Below are positions 39,169 through 48,744 of a stretch of 64,000 nt of DNA, in pieces (within the stretch, counting starts at the first letter, position 1; each line of letters begins with the position of its first letter). A model generated the notes under the pieces. It saw nothing but the letters and a program-made list of their open reading frames with translations, searched no databases and had not been told where the DNA came from. Origin of the DNA: Longimicrobium terrae (GTDB lineage: Bacteria > Gemmatimonadota > Gemmatimonadetes > Longimicrobiales > Longimicrobiaceae); the NCBI RefSeq assembly GCF_014202995.1, contig NZ_JACHIA010000004.1:248001-312000 (forward strand), read 5' to 3'. The translations under genes were made by a program, and so were the position numbers.

Positions 39169-40869
39169 CTATGCTGAGTTGGCTGTCTGCTCGGGTTCGG
39201 ACGCCGAACCGCAATGACGCTCGATCCACCCGTTCACCGTCTGAACGTGGCGGCAGAGCGCAGCCTCGTTTAGCCGACTGACCGGCTTGCCGGTCTGGCG
39301 TTTCAGGCGTGCGTACGCTTCCTTGTGTGACGAGCCGCTTCTTGCGCAGAATTCTCTTACGCGTCGAGAAAGGAAGCTTCGGAGGCCACGCCGGATCGCC
39401 TCGACTGGTAGGTCACATGTTGCGCCGCCGTGCGCCGCTTCGCGGAGAGCGAGAGCAAAGGGCAGGGGGTCGGTTAAGGCAAGGCCGCAGCTTCCCGCGA
39501 TCTGGACTGCTCGCGTCAGCTCCGCGGGAGCGATCACATGACTTCCAGCCACGACTTCGCCCTCACCCGCTGTCGAACCGAGCGCACGAAAGTCCGGCTC
39601 GGTAGTGGGTGCCGCGGGAACGCGCGGGAGATCGTTCTCCTCGCCCTGCGGACCCGGAATGGAATGAGACCGCTCCTCCGCCAAGCTCCGGGCATGACGG
39701 AGGAGTTGAGGGTCGGCCGGCAGATAAAGGTAGGCGTCCTGCTCGAGTAGCCCGGGGACGACTCGCACGAGGCGCCCCACCACCTGCCGGAAGAAGAGTT
39801 CCGTAGTCGTGTTGGTGGCCCAGAGGCCCACGCGGAGCCGGGGAATGTCCGTTCCCTCGCTTACCTGCCGAACCGCCACGATCCACTCTTTCCGTCCGCC
39901 AGCATATTCCGCGATCACGGCTGAGGCATGTGGGTCGTCGGACAGAGCCATGGCCGGCGTGCTCCCGGTCAGTCGCCGGAGGAGCTCGGCGACCCGGCGA
40001 GCGTGAGTCTGGTCCATGCAGACGACCAGCCCGCCGGCATCGTCGTGACCGTGGTGTCGGATACTGGTGAGCCGTTGATGTGCTCGGCGGAGTACGTGCG
40101 CCATCCACCCCCCGGCGGGATCCAGCGCCGTACGGAGTCGCGCGGCCGCGTCTTCGCGGGAGAGGGCTTGCCCAAACTCCGCCTGCATCTTCCTGCCGCC
40201 CCGGTACCAGATCGTCTCACCTCCGAAGCTCACGAAGTACACTGGCCGGACCACGCAATCCCTCAGGGCCTCGGCGTACCCGTAGCGGTAGTCCGCGATG
40301 GAGACGCCGTTCTCGTCGTAACGAACGAACGGGATTCTGCACCCGTCGCTCCGAAAGGCTGTCCCTGACAGGGACAGCCTGTGACTCGCTCCCCCGAACG
40401 CCTCGTTTAAGGCGTCTGCCCAACTCTTGCCCTCGCCCATGTGGTGGCATTCGTCTAGCACGGCAAACCCGCCGCCGAGGCTGCGGCGGTAGCGGGACGG
40501 CTCAGCAACCACCTGCTGATAGGTGAGTGCGGCACCCTGGTACGCGCGGTCCAGATAGGATCCCGCGATCTCGGTACACACCTCGATTCCTGCACGATGA
40601 GCCGCCGCCTGCCACTGGCTCCGTAGATGGGTGGTGGGGCAGATGAGGCTTACCGACCCGGCTGCGCGGCTTTCCAGCTCCCGCCGGGCAAGGTGGAGCG
40701 CGAAGTGGGTCTTGCCGGCGCCCGGTGTGGCTTCGGCCAGATAGTCAGCGGGGCGTCCGGCTGAGTCCCAGCATTGGACCGCTTCCCGCTGCCACGGCCG
40801 CAACACTGCGGGCCCGCGCACTGACTGTGAGCGTGAGCCAGCAATCGAATGCGAGTCTGCTTCTCTCAT
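39169..40869 (-). CDS. SF2 DEAD/DEAH-type helicase
   Basis: A 566-residue helicase; the ATG at 40869 is chosen because it precedes the QSVRGPAVLRPWQREAV Q-motif-like region. Motif I is ATPGAGKT (47-54), motif II DECHH (139-143), motif III SGTAFR (168-173) and motif VI QVVGRLVR (362-369), all intact. The C-terminal region (about 480-560) contains SSHKEAYARLKRQTGKP, a helical element seen in some stand-alone actinobacterial helicases. It may act on DNA or RNA in phage defence or element maintenance. It is divergent from the BID-like gene at 41030, and both lie in the accessory region near ietAS. Confidence 0.85.
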   Translation of the reverse strand: MREADSHSIAGSRSQSVRGPAVLRPWQREAVQCWDSAGRPADYLAEATPGAGKTHFALHLARRELESRAAGSVSLICPTTHLRSQWQAAAHRAGIEVCTEIAGSYLDRAYQGAALTYQQVVAEPSRYRRSLGGGFAVLDECHHMGEGKSWADALNEAFGGASHRLSLSGTAFRSDGCRIPFVRYDENGVSIADYRYGYAEALRDCVVRPVYFVSFGGETIWYRGGRKMQAEFGQALSREDAAARLRTALDPAGGWMAHVLRRAHQRLTSIRHHGHDDAGGLVVCMDQTHARRVAELLRRLTGSTPAMALSDDPHASAVIAEYAGGRKEWIVAVRQVSEGTDIPRLRVGLWATNTTTELFFRQVVGRLVRVVPGLLEQDAYLYLPADPQLLRHARSLAEERSHSIPGPQGEENDLPRVPAAPTTEPDFRALGSTAGEGEVVAGSHVIAPAELTRAVQIAGSCGLALTDPLPFALALREAAHGGATCDLPVEAIRRGLRSFLSRRVREFCARSGSSHKEAYARLKRQTGKPVSRLNEAALCRHVQTVNGWIERHCGSASEPEQTANSA

Positions 40870-41029
40870 GGATGTCCGTGGGCCAATCAGCCCTCTCCAC
40901 CGAACCGGAGGACAGTTTTCCGAGCGTGCGATAGTACCCCGCCGCCTGCGGCCGGGACCGGTCCCGGACCGAATGGGAGGGGTACAAGAAGCGCCCAGCC
41001 CCGACTGTTCTCTCCCGTTGGAGGGTGAC

Positions 41030-42217
41030 GTGAGTACCGGTCCCTTGGACGAACGGATCAACGCGCGAGCGCAGCTTCAACATGTAGCTCGCGGACTGTA
41101 TGAAGATCCCACGGCGGCTCTCCGGTCCATGCGCTACGATGCGCACTTGGAGGGTGCAGAAGCCGTACGGCGGAACCTGGAGCGCGACTTCACCCATTAT
41201 GGAGCCGCGAAACAGGCCATTGGAGCACCGGCGCGGGAGCGGGCCCAGAACGTTCTGCGTGAGGGGGTGGCCCTCGATGTTGAGCGATGGCTGTCGCTGG
41301 ACCATACCGCGCCGCCGCTGCAGGTGCCCACGGACAAGGAGATCGAGCAGGTGATGCAGGCGCCTTCGGCGGAGCCTCCACCGAACGCCGTGGACCGCGG
41401 ATGGGATTCGCCCCAACCAAAGTTCAGGGAGCCGCTGACGGTAGACGAGCAGCTCGCGTACGACCAGATCGCGGCGTACGCCGATGCAAGGGCGAAAGCG
41501 CGTGAGTGGCAGGAGGCGGAATCGCGGCTGCACGGAATCCAAGATCATCGCGCTCACCTCGATGTGGCGGAGCAGAACCTTCCTCGGGCGCGGACGGCAA
41601 TGCGGGAGGAAGTGTCAGCTGCCTGCCGCGAAGGAAATAGCGCCGTGAAGCGGATTGAAGCTGATCTCGCCCGGGACGGACCCGTTCGCACGGCCGAACG
41701 TATTCGCTCGGGAGCGCTGTTGAAGGGCGATTTGAAGCCGATCGCGGCGAGTCCCCGGTTCGGGATCTTTCCTCGGCGGGACCGCGAAGCGGAGGCGGAG
41801 GTCCTCGAACGCCTCGCAAAGCGGGTGGAGACCATCGGGTACTACGAAGGTGATCTGGGGAAATGGAGCCGGTTCGAGCCGGAGAGCGGGCCGCCGGTCC
41901 AGGGTGCAAAGAACGTCCGTGCCGCACTGGATCACGAGGAGGCGCGAATCCTCGGCACGAGCGGGATCAATCGCACGCGGGAGGATCTGGACCGAAGCCG
42001 GGTCGCACCCCCGCATCCCAGCCGCGAAGCGAGCCGACTCGAACGGGCGGTGCAGAAGAATCTCGAATCGCTTCCACCCGAGAGCCGGGAGCGGGTGCTC
42101 GGTGCCGCGCGAATGTCCGGCGGGGACCGGATCGGGGCAGCGATCGGTCATCTCCAGAGCATCCAAATGGTTGCTCGCACGTTCCGAGAAGGAATCGAAG
42201 GACCAGGCGGCCAGTGA
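41030..42217 (+). CDS. BID/relaxase C-terminal-like protein, possible T4SS substrate
   Basis: A 395-residue protein starting at GTG 41030, five bases after a GGAGG ribosome site (41020-41024). The N-terminal part (about 15-80) follows the BID pattern found in VirD4-dependent effectors and in C-termini of TraA-type relaxases: ARGLYEDPTAALRSM, then EAVRRNLERDFTHYGAAK. A coiled region follows, and a similar DP-free helical unit recurs near the end (RLERAVQKNLESLPPESRER). No relaxase HUH or helicase motif is present, so it is either a decayed relaxase tail or a stand-alone secreted protein. The match is by eye and tentative. It is the only candidate T4SS substrate in the window. Confidence 0.45.
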   Translation: MSTGPLDERINARAQLQHVARGLYEDPTAALRSMRYDAHLEGAEAVRRNLERDFTHYGAAKQAIGAPARERAQNVLREGVALDVERWLSLDHTAPPLQVPTDKEIEQVMQAPSAEPPPNAVDRGWDSPQPKFREPLTVDEQLAYDQIAAYADARAKAREWQEAESRLHGIQDHRAHLDVAEQNLPRARTAMREEVSAACREGNSAVKRIEADLARDGPVRTAERIRSGALLKGDLKPIAASPRFGIFPRRDREAEAEVLERLAKRVETIGYYEGDLGKWSRFEPESGPPVQGAKNVRAALDHEEARILGTSGINRTREDLDRSRVAPPHPSREASRLERAVQKNLESLPPESRERVLGAARMSGGDRIGAAIGHLQSIQMVARTFREGIEGPGGQ

Positions 42218-42749
42218 CCCTCCTGCGACCCGGATTGAAAACTGGCCCGGACGGACGACGGAGTTGTCTGAATCTGGCCTCACGGTACACGGACATCCGT
42301 TTGGTTCTGGGACCCATTCGTCTATTTGGCAGAACCAGTCAGCTGCGTCTGGACGTAGTTCGTCCGCATAGTGGGCCCCAGAACTCGACATAGCTCTTTA
42401 CCAGTGGAGCACGCCGTCAGGGAGGAAGCGGGATTCCCTGGTGTTCCTTGGCCACTTTGTCTACAAGCGGAAACAATCACCCACTGAATGCATCGGGCGC
42501 TCGTCGCTGGTGGAGTAACTTCGCGCTTCGCAATTGGGCTTTAGCCAAGTGCGCTGGCCGTGATTACAGACGGTTGTCTCGCCGAGCGGAGTGGTTCAGA
42601 ACCGATGCAACGCTGGGTGGCTCAGAGCGGGACGGCCTGACGAGCGGCAAACCGAGGCTTGGAACTGGTTAACCCTAACGCAGCTCGGCCGCCGTGATAC
42701 TTTCACGGCGGCCGAGCTGCGTTGCAGAGGATCTGGGGGCGTGCCCGGT
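42218..42749. other. Intergenic region between BID-like gene and ietS
   Basis: About 530 bases with no supported gene. Short frames exist on both strands but have no start signal or family resemblance. It ends in the large hairpin annotated at 42678-42722. Composition is somewhat lower in GC than the flanks. Confidence 0.5.
42678..42722 (-). terminator. 20-bp perfect hairpin downstream of ietS
   Basis: A 20-bp perfect inverted repeat (42678-42697 with 42703-42722) with a TACTT loop lies 28 bases beyond the ietS stop. On the minus strand it is followed by TTAGGGTTAACC, so the T tract is weak, but the stem is very stable. It probably ends the ietAS transcript or protects its 3' end. Confidence 0.7.
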
Positions 42750-45176
42750 TCAGATCGCGGGCACCTGGACCTCGACGTTGATGGCGGTTTCGATGGGGGT
42801 GTAGACGTCAATGCCCGCTCCCACGCGGACGGTGACGATAAGGGAAAAAGGCATCTCCACGTACCGCAGGCCGCGGCGTTCCCACCAGCCCAAGACGGGG
42901 TAGACCGCCAACCACTTGGAACCTGCGAGGTACGATCCCGGTCCGGTCCACCGATCGCTCTGCACCGTACCCTTGCTTCGGCGCTGCTTCCCGATCATCC
43001 ACGGGAAGCCCCCGCCCGCCCGCGGCCGCGGGGCGCCACCACGGCTGAGCACGTTGACCCGGCTATGGAACTCGTCCTCGGTCTCTGTGGGTCCTTGCAT
43101 CTCCCACCGTAGGTCCAGTCCGCGGTACTGGGTCCGGGCGAGCTTGTTCGGCTCCGGGAAGTACGACAGCGTGACGCGAAGTTCGGCCTCGGGGGTGTCC
43201 AGCAAGAGCCCGTCTGGTACGGGGAGCCGGAACAGCTTCATCGTCCGGCGGAAGCGGGGTTCGCCAGGTGTCTCGTTCCGAACCGCGCTTGGCAGGCGAT
43301 CTTCCACAACGACCGTCGCTCGTTCGCGCGCGCAAGATGCGGCGAAGCGGAAATCGGGAACCCCGTACCCGCAGAGCGCCAGTCGTTCGTCGCGGTTGGG
43401 AAGCTGCCTGACCATTTGGGGCGTCCAAGACGCGGAGTGCACGACTAGCCCGCGGATGGTTTCCGGACGTAGGTCCGGGTTCGCTTCCCACAATTGCGCA
43501 GCGAAACGGGCCGCGTTCGCCGTTGCGAGACTCGTTTCCCGATGCGTGACCAGCGGGCTTTGGAGAAACCTGCGCCCGGTGGTTAGGCTACCCAACGAAT
43601 CCAGGTCGGTGGCAACCATCCCGCCGTCCTCGACGTAGTTGCCGCCCTCGAAGACGACCTCGGGCTTGATCGCGTCTCCCCGCGGATGGATAAGTCCCGC
43701 GCGGGTGCAGGGCGCGACCCCGCCCTCCGGAGCAACGCAGCGGGCACCCGCATAGAGACGGTCCGGCGGAATCTCCGACTTCCCCGTGTACGCGCCAATG
43801 GTCAGCGCATTCGCCGCATGCGCGGGGTCCTCCAGGCGGTGCTCTAGGTTCAGGTGCGGATAGCCTTGCACCAAGGCGGGGTTCACCTCGTCGACATTGC
43901 CAATCGAGGTGCAGATCACCCGGCCGCGACCACCGGCGAACGCGAGGCGATCGACCGCATGGCTCCACCAAGTCGGCGCTGCCGGATCCCAGAGAGGGGC
44001 GGTCGTTGCGAGCGCGAACACGCGCGCCCGCACGTCATATGCGTCCGCGAGTTCCACCGCCGCACGGGTGATCGCGGGCCAGAACGGACGATTTTCTTCC
44101 CGCGCAGCGCCTGCCCCGTCCGTCTGGATTACTTTCACGCTCTGCAGCCAGTGCGTCCCGGCCGCTTCGTTTCGCTCCGCGGCATGGCCGACATCGTCGA
44201 AGAGTGCGATGCCGGCCATCATGGTTCCATGACCGTGCTCATCCTCGGCGGATGGCATTCCCGGGACGACGCTGTCCCGGGACAGAATGGCCGCCGAAAG
44301 CATCGGGTGTTCAGAAACTACGCCGGTATCCAAGGTGACGACGGCGGGGGCATCCGGCCGGGGAGTGGACCAGCGGAATCCGCGCAGCTCCCGGACGGGG
44401 AAGTTCGGATCGTTCACCATCAACCAATCCCGCACGTCGGGCGTGGCCAAGTCGAACTCGTAGATGCAGTCCGTTGCGGCGAGAAGGTCCCGGAGTTCGC
44501 TGAGGCGAAGGCGCAAGAAGAAGACGATCCGTTCAGTGCCGAGAAATTCCCGCGGCGCCGTTTGACCGATGCGGGCCATGGCACGGACGATCTGCCGGCG
44601 TGAGCCGTCGGTCTCCGCCGTCTCCACGCGCTCACCCCCGCGGCAAGCGACCTCAAACCAGCGAACCTCCTCCAAACCCGGCCGGTTGGCCCGGAGCCGC
44701 GGGCCTGCGCGATCGTTGCCCGTGGCAAGCGCGATCTCCCGAACGGGAGCGATGCCCCGTTCGTTCGAGCGTCGCGTCCCTTCAGCCGGCTCCTCGGAGT
44801 AGGCTTCGAGCTTTCGGCGGAAGTACTCGAGATCAGGGTGGGGTACATCTACGAGCACAATACCAGAGGCGCGGTCGTCGGACACGAGGCGCGCGTCCGA
44901 CCGCCGGTCGGCAAGGCTCCCGGCAGCCAGATTGAACTCGGGCTCGGCACGAAAGGCCACGATCTCCCGGGTCGCTTCCGGATCCCGAGCATCCGGCGGG
45001 CGGGCGGACGTCTGATTGACGATTGCGTCCAGTTGGGCGGCGAGCTCGGCCGAATGGCGGGGTGCGTCACGAGCCGGGACGGGAGGGCGTTCGCCTCCGC
45101 CCCGCTGTGGTGCTTGAAAGAATTCCTCCCGGGCCACCCGTCCGCGGAGAAGCCTCAGTCGGTCACCCTCGGCCAT
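42750..45176 (-). CDS. ietS: Subtilisin-like serine protease, IetS-type
   Basis: An 808-residue S8 protease. The first 270 residues are a non-catalytic domain. The catalytic triad is intact: Asp283 in VTLDTGV, His316 in EHGHGTMMAG and Ser549 in RETSLATANAA, with the oxyanion Asn427 in TSIGN. The C-terminal 200 residues form a beta-rich domain. No signal peptide is present, so it acts in the cytoplasm. It follows an AAA ATPase gene by eight bases. The same pair, IetA/IetS, was described on plasmid pTiC58 as a stability and incompatibility (toxin-antitoxin-like) system, and ietAS is listed among anti-phage defence systems. In that model IetS is the toxic protease restrained by IetA. Confidence 0.85.
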   Translation of the reverse strand: MAEGDRLRLLRGRVAREEFFQAPQRGGGERPPVPARDAPRHSAELAAQLDAIVNQTSARPPDARDPEATREIVAFRAEPEFNLAAGSLADRRSDARLVSDDRASGIVLVDVPHPDLEYFRRKLEAYSEEPAEGTRRSNERGIAPVREIALATGNDRAGPRLRANRPGLEEVRWFEVACRGGERVETAETDGSRRQIVRAMARIGQTAPREFLGTERIVFFLRLRLSELRDLLAATDCIYEFDLATPDVRDWLMVNDPNFPVRELRGFRWSTPRPDAPAVVTLDTGVVSEHPMLSAAILSRDSVVPGMPSAEDEHGHGTMMAGIALFDDVGHAAERNEAAGTHWLQSVKVIQTDGAGAAREENRPFWPAITRAAVELADAYDVRARVFALATTAPLWDPAAPTWWSHAVDRLAFAGGRGRVICTSIGNVDEVNPALVQGYPHLNLEHRLEDPAHAANALTIGAYTGKSEIPPDRLYAGARCVAPEGGVAPCTRAGLIHPRGDAIKPEVVFEGGNYVEDGGMVATDLDSLGSLTTGRRFLQSPLVTHRETSLATANAARFAAQLWEANPDLRPETIRGLVVHSASWTPQMVRQLPNRDERLALCGYGVPDFRFAASCARERATVVVEDRLPSAVRNETPGEPRFRRTMKLFRLPVPDGLLLDTPEAELRVTLSYFPEPNKLARTQYRGLDLRWEMQGPTETEDEFHSRVNVLSRGGAPRPRAGGGFPWMIGKQRRSKGTVQSDRWTGPGSYLAGSKWLAVYPVLGWWERRGLRYVEMPFSLIVTVRVGAGIDVYTPIETAINVEVQVPAI

Positions 45177-45184
45177 TGAATTGG

Positions 45185-46180
45185 TTATCTTCCGAGTGAA
45201 TCAAAACGCAGTTCCCGGTTCCGGTGGGCCGCGACCTCAAAGGCGTCCGTCATGTCCGCTTTCGTCAGTTCCTTGCGGCCGCTCAGAATCATCGAGCGAA
45301 TCGCGTCGTCACAAGCCCGGGAAACATCGGCGAAGCTCAATCCCTCCGTCTTCGCGGCCAGCTGCTGCAGCAGCTTTGAGGACGTCTTGAATGCCTTCAG
45401 GCGGAGCGACAACAGCCGGATGACCTGGTCCCGGTCTGGAAGGGCAAACGGGATCAGGACGTCGAAGCGTCGAAAGACGGCGTGGTCCAGGAGCTCTGCG
45501 TAGTTTGTGGCCGCGATGATCACGCTTCCGCTTCGGTCCGCATCCATCAGTTGGAGGAACGACGTCACGACCCGCCGGACCTCGCCAACTTCTTGGCCGT
45601 CGCCGCGGGATTTCCCAACTGCGTCAAACTCATCGAAGAGATAGACGGCCGGACGACGCGGCATTTCATCGAAAATCACTTTCAGATGACTTGCCGTGGC
45701 GCCTAGAAACCGGGAGAAGAGCCCGTCGAAGCGCACTGTCATCAGCGGCACGCCCAGTTCCCCCGCGAGAACACTGGCGGCTAGCGTCTTCCCGCATCCG
45801 GGCGGCCCATGGAACAAGAGACGGCGACTCGGACCGACGCCCCAGCTCTGCAGTTCCGAGCGCGCCCGGTTCTCGCTGAGAACGCGGAGAAGGCGCGCAT
45901 GCGATTCGGGGGGGAGAACGATGTCCTTCAGCCGCTCCTCACAGTGGCCGCCGGCCAGTAGGCCGGCAAGTTCGCCACGGGGAGCGGCAATGTCCGTCGC
46001 AGGACTCCGTCCGCGTTCGACGGCCGGGAGTCGCTGAATGATCTCTCGCAACTCGGCCGCAACGCGCGTGTGCCCCGCCGCGCTCTCGGCTGCGGCAAGC
46101 TGGATCGCAGCTTTGCGGAAGCTGGGATCATCAGCCTCCGCGTGCGCCTGCAGGAGCCGTTTGAGGATGTCAGCTTTCAC
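45185..46180 (-). CDS. ietA: AAA ATPase, IetA-type
   Basis: A 331-residue AAA+ protein. The start is a GTG with AAGG six bases upstream. Walker A GPPGCGKT is at 125-132, Walker B VYLFDEFDA at about 179-187, sensor-1 AATN at 223-226 and the arginine-finger FRRFDV at 236-241. The N-terminal 80 residues are helical and may bind the partner. AAA domains of this type remodel proteins, and the proteolytic partner follows in the same operon. In the ietAS model this ATPase serves as antitoxin or as the sensor that releases the protease. I rely on gene order and domains; no database comparison was possible. Confidence 0.85.
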   Translation of the reverse strand: MKADILKRLLQAHAEADDPSFRKAAIQLAAAESAAGHTRVAAELREIIQRLPAVERGRSPATDIAAPRGELAGLLAGGHCEERLKDIVLPPESHARLLRVLSENRARSELQSWGVGPSRRLLFHGPPGCGKTLAASVLAGELGVPLMTVRFDGLFSRFLGATASHLKVIFDEMPRRPAVYLFDEFDAVGKSRGDGQEVGEVRRVVTSFLQLMDADRSGSVIIAATNYAELLDHAVFRRFDVLIPFALPDRDQVIRLLSLRLKAFKTSSKLLQQLAAKTEGLSFADVSRACDDAIRSMILSGRKELTKADMTDAFEVAAHRNRELRFDSLGR

Positions 46181-47636
46181 GGCAACCTTATGTGAGAACG
46201 CGCACGAACGTGGGAGCGGAGCTCGCGATCTGCGGAATTGGATGGGGGGATCGAGCTTGTGAAAGATGGGGCTTGAGTCCGAGTAGCGGCAAGGGCTGGC
46301 TATCCACCCCAGCGGGGATCAGGTACCCCGGTAGCCAATCTATTTCGACCCGCCGACCATGAGCTTGGAGCCGGCGAACGTCGAGCACACGGTTCCGCTG
46401 AACGGAAGAAGCTTGTCTCACCTCAAAGCGGCATCTGCTCCAATCGGGGGCCGTCGCGCATCACTCTCACCGCTGTCGCAGAACAAACCACCCACGACTC
46501 TAACGCTTGGAGGTGACCAGGATAACCATCGCCTTCAGTGTACTCCAGGAGCGCTGGAACGTCTCAGTACGTCCGAACCCAGGATTGGATATTTCCTCCC
46601 GTGCTGTGGTGTACTGTTCGGTGTACTGCGCAGGCGTCCAGAGGCGTTCATCTGCGTCCATGCGCGGAAATCAAGGATTTCGCAACCCCGCTCATAAGGC
46701 CAACTTCGGCCCATTGCGGGTTGGGGCGGGAGCTCCCGCATGGCACTCGAAATGCGGCGGGCGCAAGCCTTCGGGCGGCGAGGCGCTCCTACCTCCGTTG
46801 CTGCGGTACGCCAACGACCGGGACGAGGAGGCTGTGCTGCGGTGCTCGGCCCGGGGGGGGCGTGGCGGGGAGGCCGATCTACCGGCCCTGGTGCAGGCGG
46901 AGGTCGAGAACCTGCTGGTCACCCAGATGCCTCACAGGGTAATCTTCGCCATATCGCGGAGATACCGGGAGGTCTACCGCCGAAACAGTGCCCAAAACGG
47001 TGTTTTGGAGAGATGGTGTAAGGTTGGTCAGGTATCGTAACAGTCCGCAGCGGCAGTGATTCGGAGGCGGTTCACCGGCTGCGCTGTGACGAAGCGTAGA
47101 CGGGCAACGAGTACTGAGCCGACCCGGCTGAGTAGGTCGCTCGAATCGATGAAACCAAAGAGAGGATTAGCGGCTGCGCGAGCTCAGGGACGGAATCCAC
47201 CGAGCGCGCCGGCGCAGGCTGGAGGGCGAGCGGTGGCTGGACTTGGCGCGCGCGGAGTTGCGCGCGCCGGAAGAGCGGCCGCGGGAACGGATGAGGGTGA
47301 ACGACCGGCTGACGCAGGGATGTCAGCCGGTCGTTCACCTTTTCGAAGCGGATCTGCCCGAGGGGGGAACGGGCCGGGATGCGCTCCAAGGGGACCAGGA
47401 GCCACCGCTCGACGCGCACCTCGCCCGGCCAAGGGGCGCGTGTCCGGGCTTCATGGCTCCGGTCCATTCGTGTGAGATGCTTGATCCGGTGTTGGCGGAC
47501 ACTGTGCCCACAAATGGAAATGTTGGCTATATGGGAACCACGAAACGTTTCGGGCGGGCCTGCTGCTCCGTTCCCGCAGCCAAACCCTCGGTTCGCAGGT
47601 AACCACTTAAGCATCATGCATCAGGACCTGTCGGGC
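46181..47636. other. Degenerate region with short direct repeats, between ietA and the HTH gene
   Basis: About 1.45 kb with no intact gene. Visible items are two direct GGTGTACTG copies (46608-46616 and 46620-46628) plus a related AGTGTACT at 46537-46544. An 8-base GCTCATAA (46690-46697) also occurs in the tRNA fragment at 48749-48756. A reading-frame remnant near 47190-47320 (LEGERWLDLARAELRAP then RMRVNDRLTQ) lacks an upstream start and looks like a broken gene. This fits the scarred end of a mobile element. Confidence 0.45.
47296..47343 (+). terminator. Rho-independent terminator in degenerate region
   Basis: An 18-bp perfect stem (47296-47313 with 47322-47339) is followed by TTTT on the plus strand. 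No intact gene precedes it, so it probably served a gene now reduced to the fragment around 47190-47320. Confidence 0.65.
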
Positions 47637-48239
47637 CTATGGCGAATGCTGCTTAGTGCCGATCGCCCTGATCTGGTCGCCAATCCTTCCCCGTGCAGGA
47701 GCTGCCTTGTGAGTCCGGTGTTCGATCCGCTTGGTTGATTGCTGACGCTCATCGGCCTCTCGTGCCGCGCTGCTGCGTTTCAGTGTCCGCGAGGTCGCCG
47801 CGCCTTTCGCGCTTTCGGCAGAGCCCGGCGTCTGAGTTCCTGTCTCCGCAGGATCTGCGGCTTTGTTCATGGAGTCAGGGATACCCGACTCGACGCGAAC
47901 GGGCCCGAGCCCCGTACGAGCTTCGAAGTCTCGGACTGCGTCGTCGGATGCCACATAACCGCGGCCGCGGAACCGGCGCGCCTGCGGTGGTCCGAACAGA
48001 CCATCATGGAACCATTGGCGTACCGTTGCCGGAGCTCGGTTGTAGCGGAGCCCTAGTGCCGCTACGTCATGAAGCCTCTGCAGCGGCTCTTCTGCAGCCT
48101 TTGGAGCTGTCGTGCCGGCTGACGCCATCGCAACTAATTCGGCGAGGGCCGCATGTGGCACAGCAACCGGTACTCCGGGTGCGGAATACGCCAGAAGGCC
48201 ACGGCAGAGATCCAGCGCAGGAGGCATGGAACCGCTCAT
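47637..48239 (-). CDS. Helix-turn-helix protein, possible excisionase-like factor
   Basis: A 200-residue protein starting at ATG 48239 with GGAG ten bases upstream. Residues about 55-110 contain a MerR/excisionase-like winged helix pattern: LHDVAALGLRYNRAPATVRQ followed by WFHDGLFG, then GRGYVASDDAVRDFEA. The last 80 residues are polar, with many Ser, Lys and Arg, and are probably disordered. Small HTH proteins of this kind near an attachment site are often recombination directionality factors or element regulators. No integrase is next to it in the window, so this role is an inference. Confidence 0.55.
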   Translation of the reverse strand: MSGSMPPALDLCRGLLAYSAPGVPVAVPHAALAELVAMASAGTTAPKAAEEPLQRLHDVAALGLRYNRAPATVRQWFHDGLFGPPQARRFRGRGYVASDDAVRDFEARTGLGPVRVESGIPDSMNKAADPAETGTQTPGSAESAKGAATSRTLKRSSAAREADERQQSTKRIEHRTHKAAPARGRIGDQIRAIGTKQHSP

Positions 48240-48744
48240 CGGCTCAACTCCGGACGCCAGCGCTGCGGGTTAATCGACGGGTTGCCACAAAGCTTCATCG
48301 CAACAGACAAATGAGTAGCGGCGGGCATTCGCTCTCTCGTATTTTGGGTTCCGCGTCTGCACGATGATACCCCATTTCATGAGGTCGGGGACGAGTTCGA
48401 ACCCGCGAGGGAGAGTGCATTGCGTCGAAGAACGGGCTGTTCCCAACGCCGAATGGTTCATCTCCTGACCAAGGCCAGCGTGCGTGGAGCATAGGTGCAC
48501 GCTTGACAAAACGTCCAGCAATTCCCGCTTGGGTCACTCTTGGTCGGATGTCCACTTCGATCGTCTCGATCCGCTCAAAATTTTGGGAAAAGCAGTGTTA
48601 GAAACAGTGCTTGGCGCTTATCTGCGCCCTCCAGCGCTCCTTTGTGCGAATCCGTAGGGACGGGACAGATTTCAGCGCGCACCTGCGAAATGCCTCGGCC
48701 TCCGACTCGTGGACCACTGACTAGAGCCAGCTTTATGCTGCTTC

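Noticed and set aside
46359-47040. Overlapping short frames that might be an integrase remnant
   Set aside because: None shows the Arg-His-Arg-Tyr residues of a tyrosine recombinase or a plausible start, so I kept the stretch as degenerate DNA.
47637-48239. The HTH protein as the antitoxin of ietAS
   Set aside because: It is 1.45 kb away, separated by degenerate DNA, and ietAS already has its own ATPase partner.
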